This document shows positions 24,862 through 33,477 of a stretch of 64,000 nt of DNA, piece by piece (positions within the stretch are counted from its first letter, which is position 1; each line of letters starts with the position of its first letter). The position numbers were made by a program, and so were the translations under genes. The stretch is from Alphaproteobacteria bacterium HGW-Alphaproteobacteria-1 (lineage in GTDB: Bacteria; Pseudomonadota; Alphaproteobacteria; Rhodobacterales; Rhodobacteraceae): assembly GCA_002842985.1 (NCBI GenBank), contig PHEQ01000001.1:62001-126000 (forward strand), read 5' to 3'. The notes beneath the pieces are model-generated. The model was not told where the DNA came from. It did no database searches and worked only from the letters and a program-made list of their open reading frames with translations.

Positions 24862-26112
24862 TCACATCACAAGATGCCATGCCCCCGCAAGCCCCGCCAT
24901 CAGCCCCAGAACCCGCCCCATCGAGAGCCGCGCCCCGAGAAGCAGCGCCATCGACAGCGCTGTAAAGCCTGCCCCAAGCCATGAAAACGACGACCAGACC
25001 GGCAGCGGCAAGAGGGTGCCTTCGCGCACCGCGCCGAACACCACATGCAGCGCGAACCAGACCGACAGGTTGAGGATCACCCCCACCACCGCAGCCGAGA
25101 TGCCCGCGAGGGCCCCCTTGAGGCGCGGCTTTGCCAGGATATGCTCGACATAGGGCGCGCCGGTAAAAATCCACAGGAAACACGGCACGAAGGTCACCCA
25201 GAGCGTGAGCGCCGCCGCCACGATGGCCAGCCCCGCGCCCCCCTGAAGATAGCCCGCAAGCAACCCCACGAATTGCGTCACAAGGATGAGCGGGCCCGGC
25301 GTCGTCTCGGCCAGCCCCAGCGCGTCGATCATCTGCGGCGTGCTGAGCCAGCCTTTGACGCCCACCACCGTGTCGGTCATGTAGGCCAGAACCGCATAGG
25401 CGCCGCCAAAGGTCACCACGGCCAGCTTCGAGAAGAAAAGTGCCAGATCCGTCAGGAACGTGGCCCCCATGGCCCAGGCAAGGAGGATGGGCGCGGCCCA
25501 GAGGGCGGCCCATGTGAGCGCGGTGCGCGCCGTGTCCACGGGCCGCACGGCAAGGGCCGCCGGGGCCGGTCCCGCCGCGGCACCGCGCGCGTGCCACGCG
25601 CCCCAGAGTGCCGCCGCCGCGATGATCGCCGGAAACGGCACCGACAGCGCGAACATCGCCACGAAGGCCAGCCCCGCCACCACCCAATGCGCAGGGCCCG
25701 CCAGTGCCTTGCGCGCCAGCCTCATCAGCGCCTGCACGACAATGGCGACCACCGCCGCCTTGACGCCCAGAAACACCGCCTGCACCAGCGGCACCCCGCC
25801 CCAGACCGCATAGCCAAGCCCCAGTGCCAGGATGACCGCCGCCCCCGGCAGCACGAAGAGAAGCCCCGCCGTCAGCCCCCCGGCCACACCGCGCAACCGC
25901 CAGCCTGCATAGGTGGCAAGCTGCATCGCCTCCGGCCCCGGCAAGAGCATGCAGAAGGACAGCGCACCGAGGAATTGCTCCTCGCGCAGCCAGCCGCGCC
26001 GCGTCACCAGTTCATCATGCATGACCGAAATCTGCGCCGCGGGCCCGCCGAAACTCAGCAGGCCGATCCGCGCGAAGCTGCGGAAAAGCTCGGGGTATGC
26101 GGGCGCGTCCAT
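24862..26112 (-). CDS. chrA: Chromate efflux transporter ChrA
   Basis: 416-residue polytopic membrane protein with two homologous CHR domains. Domain 1 has LLSFGGPAAQISVMHDELVT and domain 2 has VTFGGAYAVLAYMTDTVVG, the paired (F)GG motifs of long-chain CHR transporters. They export chromate by proton antiport; sulfate or other anions have also been proposed. About 10-12 TM helices are seen. ATG 26112 is 50 bp upstream in sequence from the dxs stop; both are on the minus strand, so read-through from the photosynthesis operon is possible. Confidence 0.9.
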   Translation of the reverse strand: MDAPAYPELFRSFARIGLLSFGGPAAQISVMHDELVTRRGWLREEQFLGALSFCMLLPGPEAMQLATYAGWRLRGVAGGLTAGLLFVLPGAAVILALGLGYAVWGGVPLVQAVFLGVKAAVVAIVVQALMRLARKALAGPAHWVVAGLAFVAMFALSVPFPAIIAAAALWGAWHARGAAAGPAPAALAVRPVDTARTALTWAALWAAPILLAWAMGATFLTDLALFFSKLAVVTFGGAYAVLAYMTDTVVGVKGWLSTPQMIDALGLAETTPGPLILVTQFVGLLAGYLQGGAGLAIVAAALTLWVTFVPCFLWIFTGAPYVEHILAKPRLKGALAGISAAVVGVILNLSVWFALHVVFGAVREGTLLPLPVWSSFSWLGAGFTALSMALLLGARLSMGRVLGLMAGLAGAWHLVM

Positions 26113-26161
26113 GCGCCTCTTGTTGCCCGCGTTTGCACGCAGGACAAGCGCAAATCGCGCC

Positions 26162-28093
26162 CTACCGCGCGAGGCTGATCGGCACCACCTCGCCGCGCCC
26201 CGCCGCCATCACCGCGCGCACGCTCGCGGCGATATCACCCGCCGTCATGCCCGCATCCGCATACATGTCCGCAGGGCTCGCCTGATCTATGAAGCGATCC
26301 GGCAAACAGATGGTGCGGATCGCCAGCCCCCGGTCGAACGCGCCACGCCGCGCCAACTCATGCAGCACGATGGAGCCGAAACCGCCCTCGGCGCCCTGCT
26401 CCACGGTGATGAGCGCGCGATGATGCCGCGCCAGTTGCATCAGCAGATCGGTATCGAGCGGCTTGGCAAAGCGCGCATCGGCGAGGGTGACGGAAATCCC
26501 GTCATCGGCCACCATGTCGGCGGCGACCTGACACTCGAAGAGATGCGCGCCGAAGGACAGGATCGCCACGTCGGACCCCTCCTCGATCACCCGGCCACGG
26601 CCGATCTCCAGCACCTCGCCGCGCGCGGGCAGCGCCACGCCCGTGCCCGCCCCGCGCGGATAGCGGAACGCGATGGGACCCGCGTCATGCGCCGCCGCCG
26701 TCGCGACCATGTGGCGCAACTCCGCCTCATCCGAGGCCGCCATCACCACCATCCCCGGCAGCGCGCCGAGATAACCGATATCGAACGCGCCGGCATGGGT
26801 CGCGCCATCCGCGCCGACCAGCCCGGCCCGGTCGATCGCAAAGCGCACCGGCAGGCGCTGCAAGGCCACGTCATGCACAATCTGGTCATAGGCACGTTGC
26901 AGGAAGGTCGAGTAGATCGCGCAGAACGGCTTGAGGCCGGACGCAGCCATCCCGGCGGCGAAGGTCACCGCGTGCTGCTCGGCAATGCCCACGTCAAAGA
27001 CACGGTTCGGGAACCGCGCGGCCATCTTGCCCACGCCGGTGCCATCGGGCATGGCCGCCGTCACCGCGACGATGCGCTCGTCGCGCGCCGCCTCATCGGC
27101 GAGGCTCTCGCCGAAAACGGCGGTATAGGAGGGGGCGGCGGGCGCGGATTTTGCCTGCGCGCCGGTGGCGGGGTCGAATTTCGACACGCCGTGCCCGCGG
27201 TCGGCGGCGCCCTCGGCGGGGGCATAGCCCTTGCCCTTGACGGTGCAGACATGGATCAGGACCGGCCCGGTCGTCCGCGCCCGCGCCGCGCGCAAAACGG
27301 GCAGCAATTGCGCCATGTCATGGCCGTCGATGGGGCCGACATACTGAAACCCCAACTCCTCGAACAGCGTGCCCGCCCCGGTCAGCCCGGTCACAAGCTG
27401 GCGCGCGCGCCTGGCGCTCTCGCGCAGCGGCGCGGGCAAGGCGGCCTCGAAGCCTTCGGCCAGCGAGGTCATCCGCGCCACCGGCTCGCTGGCATAAAGA
27501 CGGCTCAGATAGCGCGACATCGCCCCTACCGGGGGCGCAATGCTCATTTCATTGTCGTTGAGAATGACGAACAGGCGCCGCCCCTCGGCCCCGGCGTTGT
27601 TGAGCGCCTCATAGGCCATGCCCGCGCTGATCGCCCCGTCGCCGATGACGGCAATGGCATCGCCCGTGGCCTGCCCCATGTCACGGCCTACGGCAAAGCC
27701 GAGCGCGGCGCTGATCGAGGTCGAGCTATGCGCCGCCCCGAACGGATCGTGTTGCGATTCGCTGCGCTTGGTGAACCCCGACAACCCGCCCTTCTGGCGC
27801 AGCGTGCGGATACGGTCGCGCCGACCAGTCAGGATCTTGTGGGGATAGCATTGATGGCCGACATCCCAGATCAGCTTGTCCATGGGCGTGTTGAACACCG
27901 CGTGCAACGCCACCGAGAGCTCCACCACCCCAAGGCTCGATCCCAGATGCCCGCCGGTCTCGGACACGGCGGAAATCACCTCGGCGCGCACCTCACCGGC
28001 AAGCTGGGTCAGTTCCCGGTCCGACAGCCGCCGCAGGTCCGAGGGGCCGGCCACACGGTCAAGGATCGGGGTCAAGGGTCTGGGATGGGTCAT
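26162..28093 (-). CDS. dxs: 1-Deoxy-D-xylulose-5-phosphate synthase
   Basis: 643-residue TPP enzyme that condenses pyruvate and glyceraldehyde 3-phosphate, the entry step of the MEP pathway for isoprenoids (carotenoids, phytol, quinones). The TPP-Mg motif is [18 protein letters not shown]...LNDNEMSI near residues 150-190; [17 protein letters not shown] marks the pyrimidine domain. ATG 28093 gives the family length. Its position behind pufC matches dxs next to puf in Rhodobacter, so pigment precursor supply is probably co-regulated with the reaction centre. Confidence 0.95.
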   Translation of the reverse strand: MTHPRPLTPILDRVAGPSDLRRLSDRELTQLAGEVRAEVISAVSETGGHLGSSLGVVELSVALHAVFNTPMDKLIWDVGHQCYPHKILTGRRDRIRTLRQKGGLSGFTKRSESQHDPFGAAHSSTSISAALGFAVGRDMGQATGDAIAVIGDGAISAGMAYEALNNAGAEGRRLFVILNDNEMSIAPPVGAMSRYLSRLYASEPVARMTSLAEGFEAALPAPLRESARRARQLVTGLTGAGTLFEELGFQYVGPIDGHDMAQLLPVLRAARARTTGPVLIHVCTVKGKGYAPAEGAADRGHGVSKFDPATGAQAKSAPAAPSYTAVFGESLADEAARDERIVAVTAAMPDGTGVGKMAARFPNRVFDVGIAEQHAVTFAAGMAASGLKPFCAIYSTFLQRAYDQIVHDVALQRLPVRFAIDRAGLVGADGATHAGAFDIGYLGALPGMVVMAASDEAELRHMVATAAAHDAGPIAFRYPRGAGTGVALPARGEVLEIGRGRVIEEGSDVAILSFGAHLFECQVAADMVADDGISVTLADARFAKPLDTDLLMQLARHHRALITVEQGAEGGFGSIVLHELARRGAFDRGLAIRTICLPDRFIDQASPADMYADAGMTAGDIAASVRAVMAAGRGEVVPISLAR

Positions 28094-28111
28094 CTCGGGG
28101 CCTCCTCTCAA

Positions 28112-28129
28112 GGGTGGCGCGGGCCACCC
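28112..28129 (-). other. Short hairpin in the pufC-dxs gap
   Basis: GGGTGG and CCACCC pair around CGCGGG, just upstream of the dxs start and downstream of the larger hairpin at 28151-28181. Confidence 0.35.
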
Positions 28130-28150
28130 GCGCGAAGGGCGGCGAGGGAT

Positions 28151-28181
28151 AGACAGGGGCGCGTCCCGCGCGCCCCTGTCT
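28151..28181 (-). terminator. Strong hairpin after pufC (possible attenuator or mRNA-stability element)
   Basis: Perfect 13-bp stem (AGACAGGGGCGCG with CGCGCCCCTGTCT) and 5-nt loop, 5 bp after the pufC stop and 57 bp before dxs. There is no U-run, so partial termination or 3'-end protection of puf mRNA is more likely than full termination. Confidence 0.6.
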
Positions 28182-28186
28182 GTGGG

Positions 28187-29278
28187 TCAGTTGCCGTATA
28201 CCGGCGTGCCGGTGCTGGCGAGTTCCGGCCAGTCGGCGATCACGTTGGTGCCTTGCAGCGGCTGCTGATAGCCCTTGTGACAGGTCTTGCAGGCCGCCTT
28301 GGGCGCATCCGCATAAACCGGGCCAAGCCGGTTCTCGGGCAAAAGCCCCTCGAGCGGCACAAGCCAGTCATTGTTCAGCCCCAGCACCATTTCGATCCCG
28401 AGGATCTCGGTGCCCCATTGCGGCGTCACCTGCGCACCATCGTAGAAGGCGCGGCTGTTGTGGCAGAACACACAGTTCACCCCGAGCGAGTTGCTGACAT
28501 AGTTCATCAGCGAATAGGTCCGCTCGGCCTGCTGGATGCCGGGATAGTCGTCCTTGCCCGGAACACCCGCCACCCGGCTTTCAAGGTCGTGCACCTTGAT
28601 GCTTTCTCCGTCGAGCAGGTATTTCTCGAGCGCGTCCGAGGGCAGCGAGGTGAATTGCGATTGCACCGTGACCCGGTTCTGATTGGCCGACCAGCCTTTG
28701 GCGCTCTCGTTGACCGGGCTGATCCTGAACCAGATATCCGAGGGCACCGGTTGACCGCGATGGCAGGTGTAACAGGTCACACCCACCTCCTTGTTGGCGT
28801 TGACATGACCGCCCCACTCCTCGTTGAGCATCTTGGTCATCGCGATCATGGTATGGCCGACGGCGGTCTGGTAATTGTCGGGATCCTCGAAAAGATCGGG
28901 AATGCCCGTCCAGGCCCGCATCGCCGTGAGCAGCCGGTCGTAATTCTCGACCGTCAGATCACCCAGCCCCGGTGGCACGTTCTCGCGCGCCTCGCCCGCC
29001 GTCTGCTCGCCGCCCTGCGGCACCACCGGGGCCGAGGTGGTGGCGAGAAATCCCGCGATACCCGGATCGGGCCGTGCCAGATCGGTCTTGAACTCGGGCA
29101 CCGACATGCCCGTGCCGCGCGGCCCTGTCTGAAGGCTGTCGGTCGCATAGGGCTGTCCGAAGGCCACCAGCATGCTTGCCGCGAAGACCGCCCCCCCCAC
29201 CACGCCGATGGCAATGGCGGGGCCGTATATGTCGCGCGGGTTGTCGCGGTTCCATTTGTCGAACCATTTGGGAAACAT
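28187..29278 (-). CDS. pufC: Photosynthetic reaction centre cytochrome c subunit, triheme type
   Basis: 363-residue periplasmic cytochrome that re-reduces the photo-oxidised special pair. One N-terminal TM segment (about 20-41) without a lipobox Cys suggests an uncleaved anchor. Only three CXXCH motifs exist: CYTCH (169-173), CVFCH (269-273) and CKTCH (330-334). The canonical protein has four; the missing one is haem 1, whose site would be near residues 122-135, where the chain reads RAWTGIPDLFEDPDNY. A triheme PufC is known from Rhodovulum sulfidophilum. Met residues that could be axial ligands remain (M147/M150, M258). It starts 3 bp after pufM. Confidence 0.95.
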   Translation of the reverse strand: MFPKWFDKWNRDNPRDIYGPAIAIGVVGGAVFAASMLVAFGQPYATDSLQTGPRGTGMSVPEFKTDLARPDPGIAGFLATTSAPVVPQGGEQTAGEARENVPPGLGDLTVENYDRLLTAMRAWTGIPDLFEDPDNYQTAVGHTMIAMTKMLNEEWGGHVNANKEVGVTCYTCHRGQPVPSDIWFRISPVNESAKGWSANQNRVTVQSQFTSLPSDALEKYLLDGESIKVHDLESRVAGVPGKDDYPGIQQAERTYSLMNYVSNSLGVNCVFCHNSRAFYDGAQVTPQWGTEILGIEMVLGLNNDWLVPLEGLLPENRLGPVYADAPKAACKTCHKGYQQPLQGTNVIADWPELASTGTPVYGN

Positions 29279-29281
29279 GGC

Positions 29282-30274
29282 TTATTCTCCTCCCTGTCCG
29301 ATGAAGGCTTCGTAGGAGCCGTAAGCCTCGTAGCCGTAGGATCCGTCATAGATGGGCGCGAAATTGTGCTCCTGCGCCCAGATGAACCAGTTGTCCACGA
29401 CCGTGCCCGTCAGCAGGATGCCGATGCCCCCGGTAATGGGCGTCAGCACCGCAAACCACCAGGCCCAGCGGTGGATCCCCTCCATCGTGGCGTTGAACCC
29501 CATGGTCCAGCGCCAGAAAAGGGCGGCGCGCTCGGACGCCGTGCCACGATCCACGATCTGCTCCAGCTCCCGGTCGCCGCCATAGCGGGTGACGGCCAGA
29601 ATGGTCGCCCCGTGCATCGCGAACAGCAGCACCGAACCATAGAGGAACACGATCGAAAGCGCGTGGAACGGGTTGTAGTAAAGGTTGCCGTAGCGGATCG
29701 AGAAGGCCGTCGTCCAATCAAGATGCGGGAAGATCCCGTAAGGCACCGCCTCCGACCACGACCCCATCAGGATCGGCCGGAAGAGGCCCAGCACCAGAAA
29801 GAGCCAGATCGCCGAACCGAACGCCCAGAAGACATGCTTGCCCATCTTGTGGCTCGCCGCCAGCTGATAGCTGCGCGCCCACCAGGCCATGACCGCGACC
29901 AGCAGAAAGAACGACGAGATGATATACCATCCGCCGTCATTCAGCGGCGGCATGGACAGGCCATGCTCGGGCCCCGGCGGCTCGAGCGCCAGCCAGAAAA
30001 GCTGCCGCAGGAATTCCGGGATCGACCAGCCCACCTGCGCCAGCATGTTGAAGCCGACGATGAAGAACCAGGCAAAGCCGCTGGCAAGGCTCACGACCCC
30101 CAGCATCCCGAGGTTGATCGGCCCAAGCTGCGCATTGCCCAGCCAGCCCACCAGGGTCGAGAAGCGCGGCGTGCCCGCACGTTCCTCTGCCAGTCGGCCG
30201 CCGGTGTCGTCCATGCCCCACTCGGGTGCGCCCTGCACCTGCACTTGTGTGAAGATATTCTGATATTCAACCAT
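29282..30274 (-). CDS. pufM: Photosynthetic reaction centre M subunit
   Basis: 330-residue, five-TM subunit of the type II reaction centre. Cofactor ligands are all present: His184 and His204 (bacteriochlorophyll; FPHLDW and NPFHALS), His221, Glu236 and His268 (non-haem iron). The C-terminus extends past the last helix ([15 protein letters not shown]), as in species whose M subunit contacts a bound cytochrome subunit. Start ATG 30274 is 3 bp after the pufL stop; pufC follows. Confidence 0.98.
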   Translation of the reverse strand: MVEYQNIFTQVQVQGAPEWGMDDTGGRLAEERAGTPRFSTLVGWLGNAQLGPINLGMLGVVSLASGFAWFFIVGFNMLAQVGWSIPEFLRQLFWLALEPPGPEHGLSMPPLNDGGWYIISSFFLLVAVMAWWARSYQLAASHKMGKHVFWAFGSAIWLFLVLGLFRPILMGSWSEAVPYGIFPHLDWTTAFSIRYGNLYYNPFHALSIVFLYGSVLLFAMHGATILAVTRYGGDRELEQIVDRGTASERAALFWRWTMGFNATMEGIHRWAWWFAVLTPITGGIGILLTGTVVDNWFIWAQEHNFAPIYDGSYGYEAYGSYEAFIGQGGE

Positions 30275-30277
30275 GGG

Positions 30278-31117
30278 TCACATCCCTATCTGAGAGGGCC
30301 AGATCGGCAGATCGAGCCACCAGTTCCACCATTCGGGCCAGCCCTTGGTCCAGACCGGGCCGGAAATGATGATGCAGACCGCTGACCAGAACACCGCGTT
30401 GATGGCGAGCAAGAAGCCCAGCCGGTGAATCCCCAGCGTGCCCACCGAATACCCGATGAAATCACGGAAAAACGTGTCCTCGTGATCCGGCGTCTTCATG
30501 TCCTCGCCCTTCTCGGGGTTCGCTGCCGAGAGGATAAGCCCGCCATGCAGTGCCAGCGCCAGGGTGGTGGTGAAAAACAGCGTCACCGCCAGCATATGCG
30601 CCGGGTTGTAATGGAAATGCAGATAGGCGTAGCCGGTGTTGCTCACCCAATCGAGATGGCTGAAGATTCCATAGGGAAAGCCATGCCCCCAGGCGCCCAT
30701 CAGCAGCGGGCGAAAGATCACCAGCGTGACATAGGCCAGGATCGCGAAGCTGAAGGCGAAGGGCACATGATAGCCCATCCCCAGCTTGCGGCAGATCTCC
30801 ACCTCGCGCAGCGCCCAGCTGACAAAGGCCCCTGTCGCGCAGATCGTGATGATCTGCCACAGCCCGCCCTCCATCAGCGGCGCCAGGCCCAGCCCGTAAC
30901 TCAGGTCAGGCGGCGCGATATTGATCAGCCAGGGATTGAAGGTCCCCTGCTGAGAGGCCCCCCAGAAAATGAGAATGGTGCCGAGCACGGCGAAAAACGC
31001 CGTCGTCACCCCGAAAAAGCCCACGTAAAACGGTCCGACCCAGAAGTCGAACAGATCGCCGCCGATCAGCGTCCCTCCGCGAACCCGGTACTTGCGTTCG
31101 AAACTGAGCAAAGCCAT
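30278..31117 (-). CDS. pufL: Photosynthetic reaction centre L subunit
   Basis: 279-residue, five-TM subunit. The ligands are His154 (accessory bacteriochlorophyll, FSHLDW), His174 (special pair, NPAHML), His191 and His231 (non-haem iron). [20 protein letters not shown] is the conserved N-terminus. It is separated from pufA by a 117-bp spacer with a strong hairpin, the usual device that gives more LH1 than reaction-centre mRNA. Confidence 0.98.
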   Translation of the reverse strand: MALLSFERKYRVRGGTLIGGDLFDFWVGPFYVGFFGVTTAFFAVLGTILIFWGASQQGTFNPWLINIAPPDLSYGLGLAPLMEGGLWQIITICATGAFVSWALREVEICRKLGMGYHVPFAFSFAILAYVTLVIFRPLLMGAWGHGFPYGIFSHLDWVSNTGYAYLHFHYNPAHMLAVTLFFTTTLALALHGGLILSAANPEKGEDMKTPDHEDTFFRDFIGYSVGTLGIHRLGFLLAINAVFWSAVCIIISGPVWTKGWPEWWNWWLDLPIWPSQIGM

Positions 31118-31184
31118 GTCTCTGCCTCCGCATATGGCGGCCCCGCGTTCGCATCACGGGCGGCCGTTGGTTTGGGTCTCGTCT

Positions 31185-31211
31185 GCCGCGGGCGAGCGTC
31201 CCGCCCGCGGC
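31185..31211 (-). other. puf intercistronic hairpin between pufA and pufL
   Basis: Perfect 10-bp stem (GCCGCGGGCG with CGCCCGCGGC) around a 7-nt loop, 23 bp after the pufA stop. In Rhodobacter, hairpins at this place protect the 3' end of pufBA mRNA from decay; the same role is inferred here. Confidence 0.75.
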
Positions 31212-31233
31212 GCTTTTCTTGGCGGCAGCGCGA

Positions 31234-31395
31234 TCAGCGCCCGTATTTCTGGGACGCGATTTCAAACCAGTTGAAACCGTCGGTGCTCAGAAGCACGAGA
31301 TGGATCATCACCGCCAGCAGGAAAAGGAACACGCCCTGCGCCACGAACACGCGGCGGGGGTCGAAGATCAGCCAGATCTTGTAGAATTTAGCCAT
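31234..31395 (-). CDS. pufA: Light-harvesting complex 1 alpha polypeptide
   Basis: 53-residue antenna protein. [20 protein letters not shown] is the typical N-terminus, followed by one TM helix with His32 ([10 protein letters not shown]) as the bacteriochlorophyll ligand and a C-terminal [10 protein letters not shown]. It is short but unmistakable. Start ATG 31395 lies 15 bp after the pufB stop with GAGAG upstream. Confidence 0.97.
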   Translation of the reverse strand: MAKFYKIWLIFDPRRVFVAQGVFLFLLAVMIHLVLLSTDGFNWFEIASQKYGR

Positions 31396-31410
31396 CTCTC
31401 AGTCCTTTCC

Positions 31411-31560
31411 TCAGAACCACGGGAACCAGATGAAGGTTGCGATATGCGCAACCACTGCAACCAGCGAGAACAGCCAAAGACCGCTCATATACACCGAGTG
31501 CAGCTCCTGGGCCTGCTCGTCTGTGAGACCTGTGAAGGACAGGTCGGATTTATCAGCCAT
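31411..31560 (-). CDS. pufB: Light-harvesting complex 1 beta polypeptide
   Basis: 49-residue antenna protein. It has a polar N-terminus with [19 protein letters not shown], then one TM helix with His39 (VVAHIATF) as the bacteriochlorophyll ligand and the terminal FIWFPWF. His21 is the second conserved histidine. ATG 31560 follows GGAGGAAAGTTC, a strong ribosome-binding site fitting high expression. Confidence 0.97.
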   Translation of the reverse strand: MADKSDLSFTGLTDEQAQELHSVYMSGLWLFSLVAVVAHIATFIWFPWF

Positions 31561-31588
31561 GAACTTTCCTCCGGAACGTTATGCTGAC

Positions 31589-31606
31589 GCCGCGGCACCC
31601 CGCGGC
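31589..31606 (-). other. Hairpin between pufQ and pufB
   Basis: GCCGCGG and CCGCGGC pair around a 4-nt loop in the 133-bp untranslated stretch upstream of pufB. This segment becomes the 5' leader of pufB after processing in related species; nothing else is recognised in it. Confidence 0.45.
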
Positions 31607-31693
31607 CGGGTCCGTCGGGGCCGTATGGCCCTTCAGGGTTCTGTCAGCCCGTTGCCGGGCAGGCAGCCTGTGGTCTCGGGTCAGAGACATCGC

Positions 31694-31918
31694 TCAGACC
31701 GAGAAAATCATGGGCGCGATCCGGTCAGCCTCGAGCCAGGCGCGCGCCAGCGGCCCGGTGAGGTTGAGCGTCCGCTGCCGGATCACGTCGCGAATCCAGC
31801 GCACGGCGGCAAACGGGATCGCGACAAAGAAGATGCAGAAGAAATAGACCCGGTATTCGGCGCTGTTGCGCCGTGGGGCGCGGCGGCGCACCGGCGGGCT
31901 GGATGTCATGTCGGTCAT
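31694..31918 (-). CDS. pufQ: PufQ, bacteriochlorophyll/photosystem assembly protein
   Basis: 74-residue membrane protein. PufQ is needed for normal bacteriochlorophyll formation and has been proposed to carry pigment intermediates. It has a basic N-terminus (RRRAPRRN), one TM helix (about 22-42, RVYFFCIFFVAIPFAAVRW) and the family C-terminus GPLARAWLEADRIAPMIF. ATG 31918 is 4 bp after bchZ; ATG 31909 is an alternative. The position between bchZ and pufB matches Rhodobacter. Confidence 0.9.
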   Translation of the reverse strand: MTDMTSSPPVRRRAPRRNSAEYRVYFFCIFFVAIPFAAVRWIRDVIRQRTLNLTGPLARAWLEADRIAPMIFSV

Positions 31919-31922
31919 CGGT

Positions 31923-33389
31923 TCACTCCTCCTGATCGGATGGCATGTTCGGGGAAACGCGGGTCAGGGCGGCCAGCGTGACGCGCCCCTCCCCATGTGT
32001 GAGGGCATCCGCCTCGGCGCTGTCGCGCAGCGCCTTGGCGGCAGAAATCCGGGTCAGAACCGGGTGGCTCTCGACGATGCGCGCCAGCGCGGCACTCGCC
32101 TCGGGATCCCAGGGCAGATCGCGGCGCAGGGGTGTCGGCGTGGCGGCACCCGCATCCATCTCGGACCCCAGCGGCAGGATGTGAAAGAGTGCATCAAAGA
32201 GGCCGTTGCAAACTTCCTGCAAAAGCCAGACCGCCCCGGCATAGCCCATCATGGGCGTGCCGGTCGCGCGCCTGATCGCGGCGCCGGGAAAGCCTGCGGG
32301 GATGAAGGCCGGGCGCGGCCCATGGCCCGCGCTCATTTCGGCCAGATACATCTTTTCGTTGATAGACCCCATCAGGATCAGCGGGCGCTTGCCGTGGATG
32401 AGCGCGCGCACCTCCTCGTTATTGGTCTTCTTGCCCGCGAGACGCGGGATGGCAAAGGCGCAAGGCAGGCCCAGATCGTCCTCGAGATAGGCGCGGATCC
32501 CGCGCGTGTAGGTCTCGGAGGCCACGATCCCGAAATTCGCCGTGGCAAAGAAATCCTGCGTGACCGAGCGCCAGAGGTCCCAGACGGGCTTGAGCGTCGA
32601 ATGTTTCTCGCGGGTGATGAAGGGTTCCGGGTCAAGCCCCAGCATCTCGCCGAGTTTACGCAGGAACAAGGTGGTCGATTCCACCCCGATCGGCGCTTGC
32701 AGGTAGGGCTTGCCCAGAACCTCGGCCAGACCGCGGCCAAACTCACGATACATCACGATATTGGCGTCGGCGTTGACGAGGTTGCGCATCTCGGCCAGAT
32801 GCGCGCCCATCGGCATCACCATGTTGACCTCGGCCCCGATCCCCTCGACCAGACGCCGGATTTCATGCAGGTCCGAGGGCATGTTGAACGTGCCATACAT
32901 CGGCCCGAGGATGTTGACGCGGGGTGCGGCCCCCTCCTCGCGTTTCTTCTCGGGCGGCATGCGGCCCTTGGTCATGCCGAATTCGGTAAAGATCCAGGTC
33001 ATTGCCCGGTCGGCGGCCTGCCATTGATCCTCGTCGATGGTGCGCGGCAGGAACCGCTGGATGTTGGTGCCCTGTGGCGTGACGCCCCCGCCGATCATCT
33101 CGGCGATGGAACCGGTCACGACGACCGCAGGCAGTGCCGGATCGAGCGTGCCCCAGGCGCGTTTCATCGCCTCTTCGGTCCCCGAACCCATCTCGCCCTC
33201 GCCCAGCCCCGTCACCACGATGGGCAACTCGTGGGGCGGCAGTGCGTCCGTGTAGTGCAGCACGGATGTCACCGGCAGGTTCTCGCAGCCCACCGGCCCG
33301 TCGATCACGACCTGAAGGCCCTTGACGGCGCAAAAGGCATAGACCGCGCCCCAATAGCCGCCAGCCCGGTCATGATCCTGGATCAGCAT
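31923..33389 (-). CDS. bchZ: Chlorophyllide a reductase subunit Z
   Basis: 488 residues, NifK-like subunit of the nitrogenase-like chlorophyllide oxidoreductase (BchXYZ), which reduces ring B of chlorophyllide a on the way to bacteriochlorophyll. [20 protein letters not shown] and [20 protein letters not shown] hold early conserved residues, including Cys35 of the YZ iron-sulfur cluster region; [20 protein letters not shown] is typical. A spacer of 88 bp with a repeat element separates it from bchY, whereas most of the operon is tightly packed. Confidence 0.97.
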   Translation of the reverse strand: MLIQDHDRAGGYWGAVYAFCAVKGLQVVIDGPVGCENLPVTSVLHYTDALPPHELPIVVTGLGEGEMGSGTEEAMKRAWGTLDPALPAVVVTGSIAEMIGGGVTPQGTNIQRFLPRTIDEDQWQAADRAMTWIFTEFGMTKGRMPPEKKREEGAAPRVNILGPMYGTFNMPSDLHEIRRLVEGIGAEVNMVMPMGAHLAEMRNLVNADANIVMYREFGRGLAEVLGKPYLQAPIGVESTTLFLRKLGEMLGLDPEPFITREKHSTLKPVWDLWRSVTQDFFATANFGIVASETYTRGIRAYLEDDLGLPCAFAIPRLAGKKTNNEEVRALIHGKRPLILMGSINEKMYLAEMSAGHGPRPAFIPAGFPGAAIRRATGTPMMGYAGAVWLLQEVCNGLFDALFHILPLGSEMDAGAATPTPLRRDLPWDPEASAALARIVESHPVLTRISAAKALRDSAEADALTHGEGRVTLAALTRVSPNMPSDQEE

Positions 33390-33401
33390 GACACGACCCC
33401 C

Positions 33402-33449
33402 GGCTTCTTCTGGCCGGAAATATCCCGGGGGTGTGGGGGCAGCGCCCCC
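33402..33449 (-). repeat. Dispersed intergenic repeat, copy 2, between bchY and bchZ
   Basis: On the minus strand it reads GGGGGCGCTGCCCCC (33435-33449), ACA, then CCCCCGGGATATTTCCGGCC(AGAAGAAGCC) at 33402-33431. It matches copy 1 at 22611-22674, but without the middle ATCGCC hairpin. It fills most of the bchY-bchZ spacer. Confidence 0.7.
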
Positions 33450-33477
33450 GCTCCGCGATATGCCACGGGTGCCGACA

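Noticed and set aside
25913-30385. A 1490-codon open frame on the + strand
   Set aside because: It is antisense to dxs, pufC and pufM, has no domain signature and a His/Arg/Gln-rich composition typical of the reverse frame of GC-rich coding DNA.
31118-31233. A pufX gene
   Set aside because: No PufX-like frame is found in this spacer or downstream of pufM; pufM is followed directly by pufC, as in pufC-bearing species.
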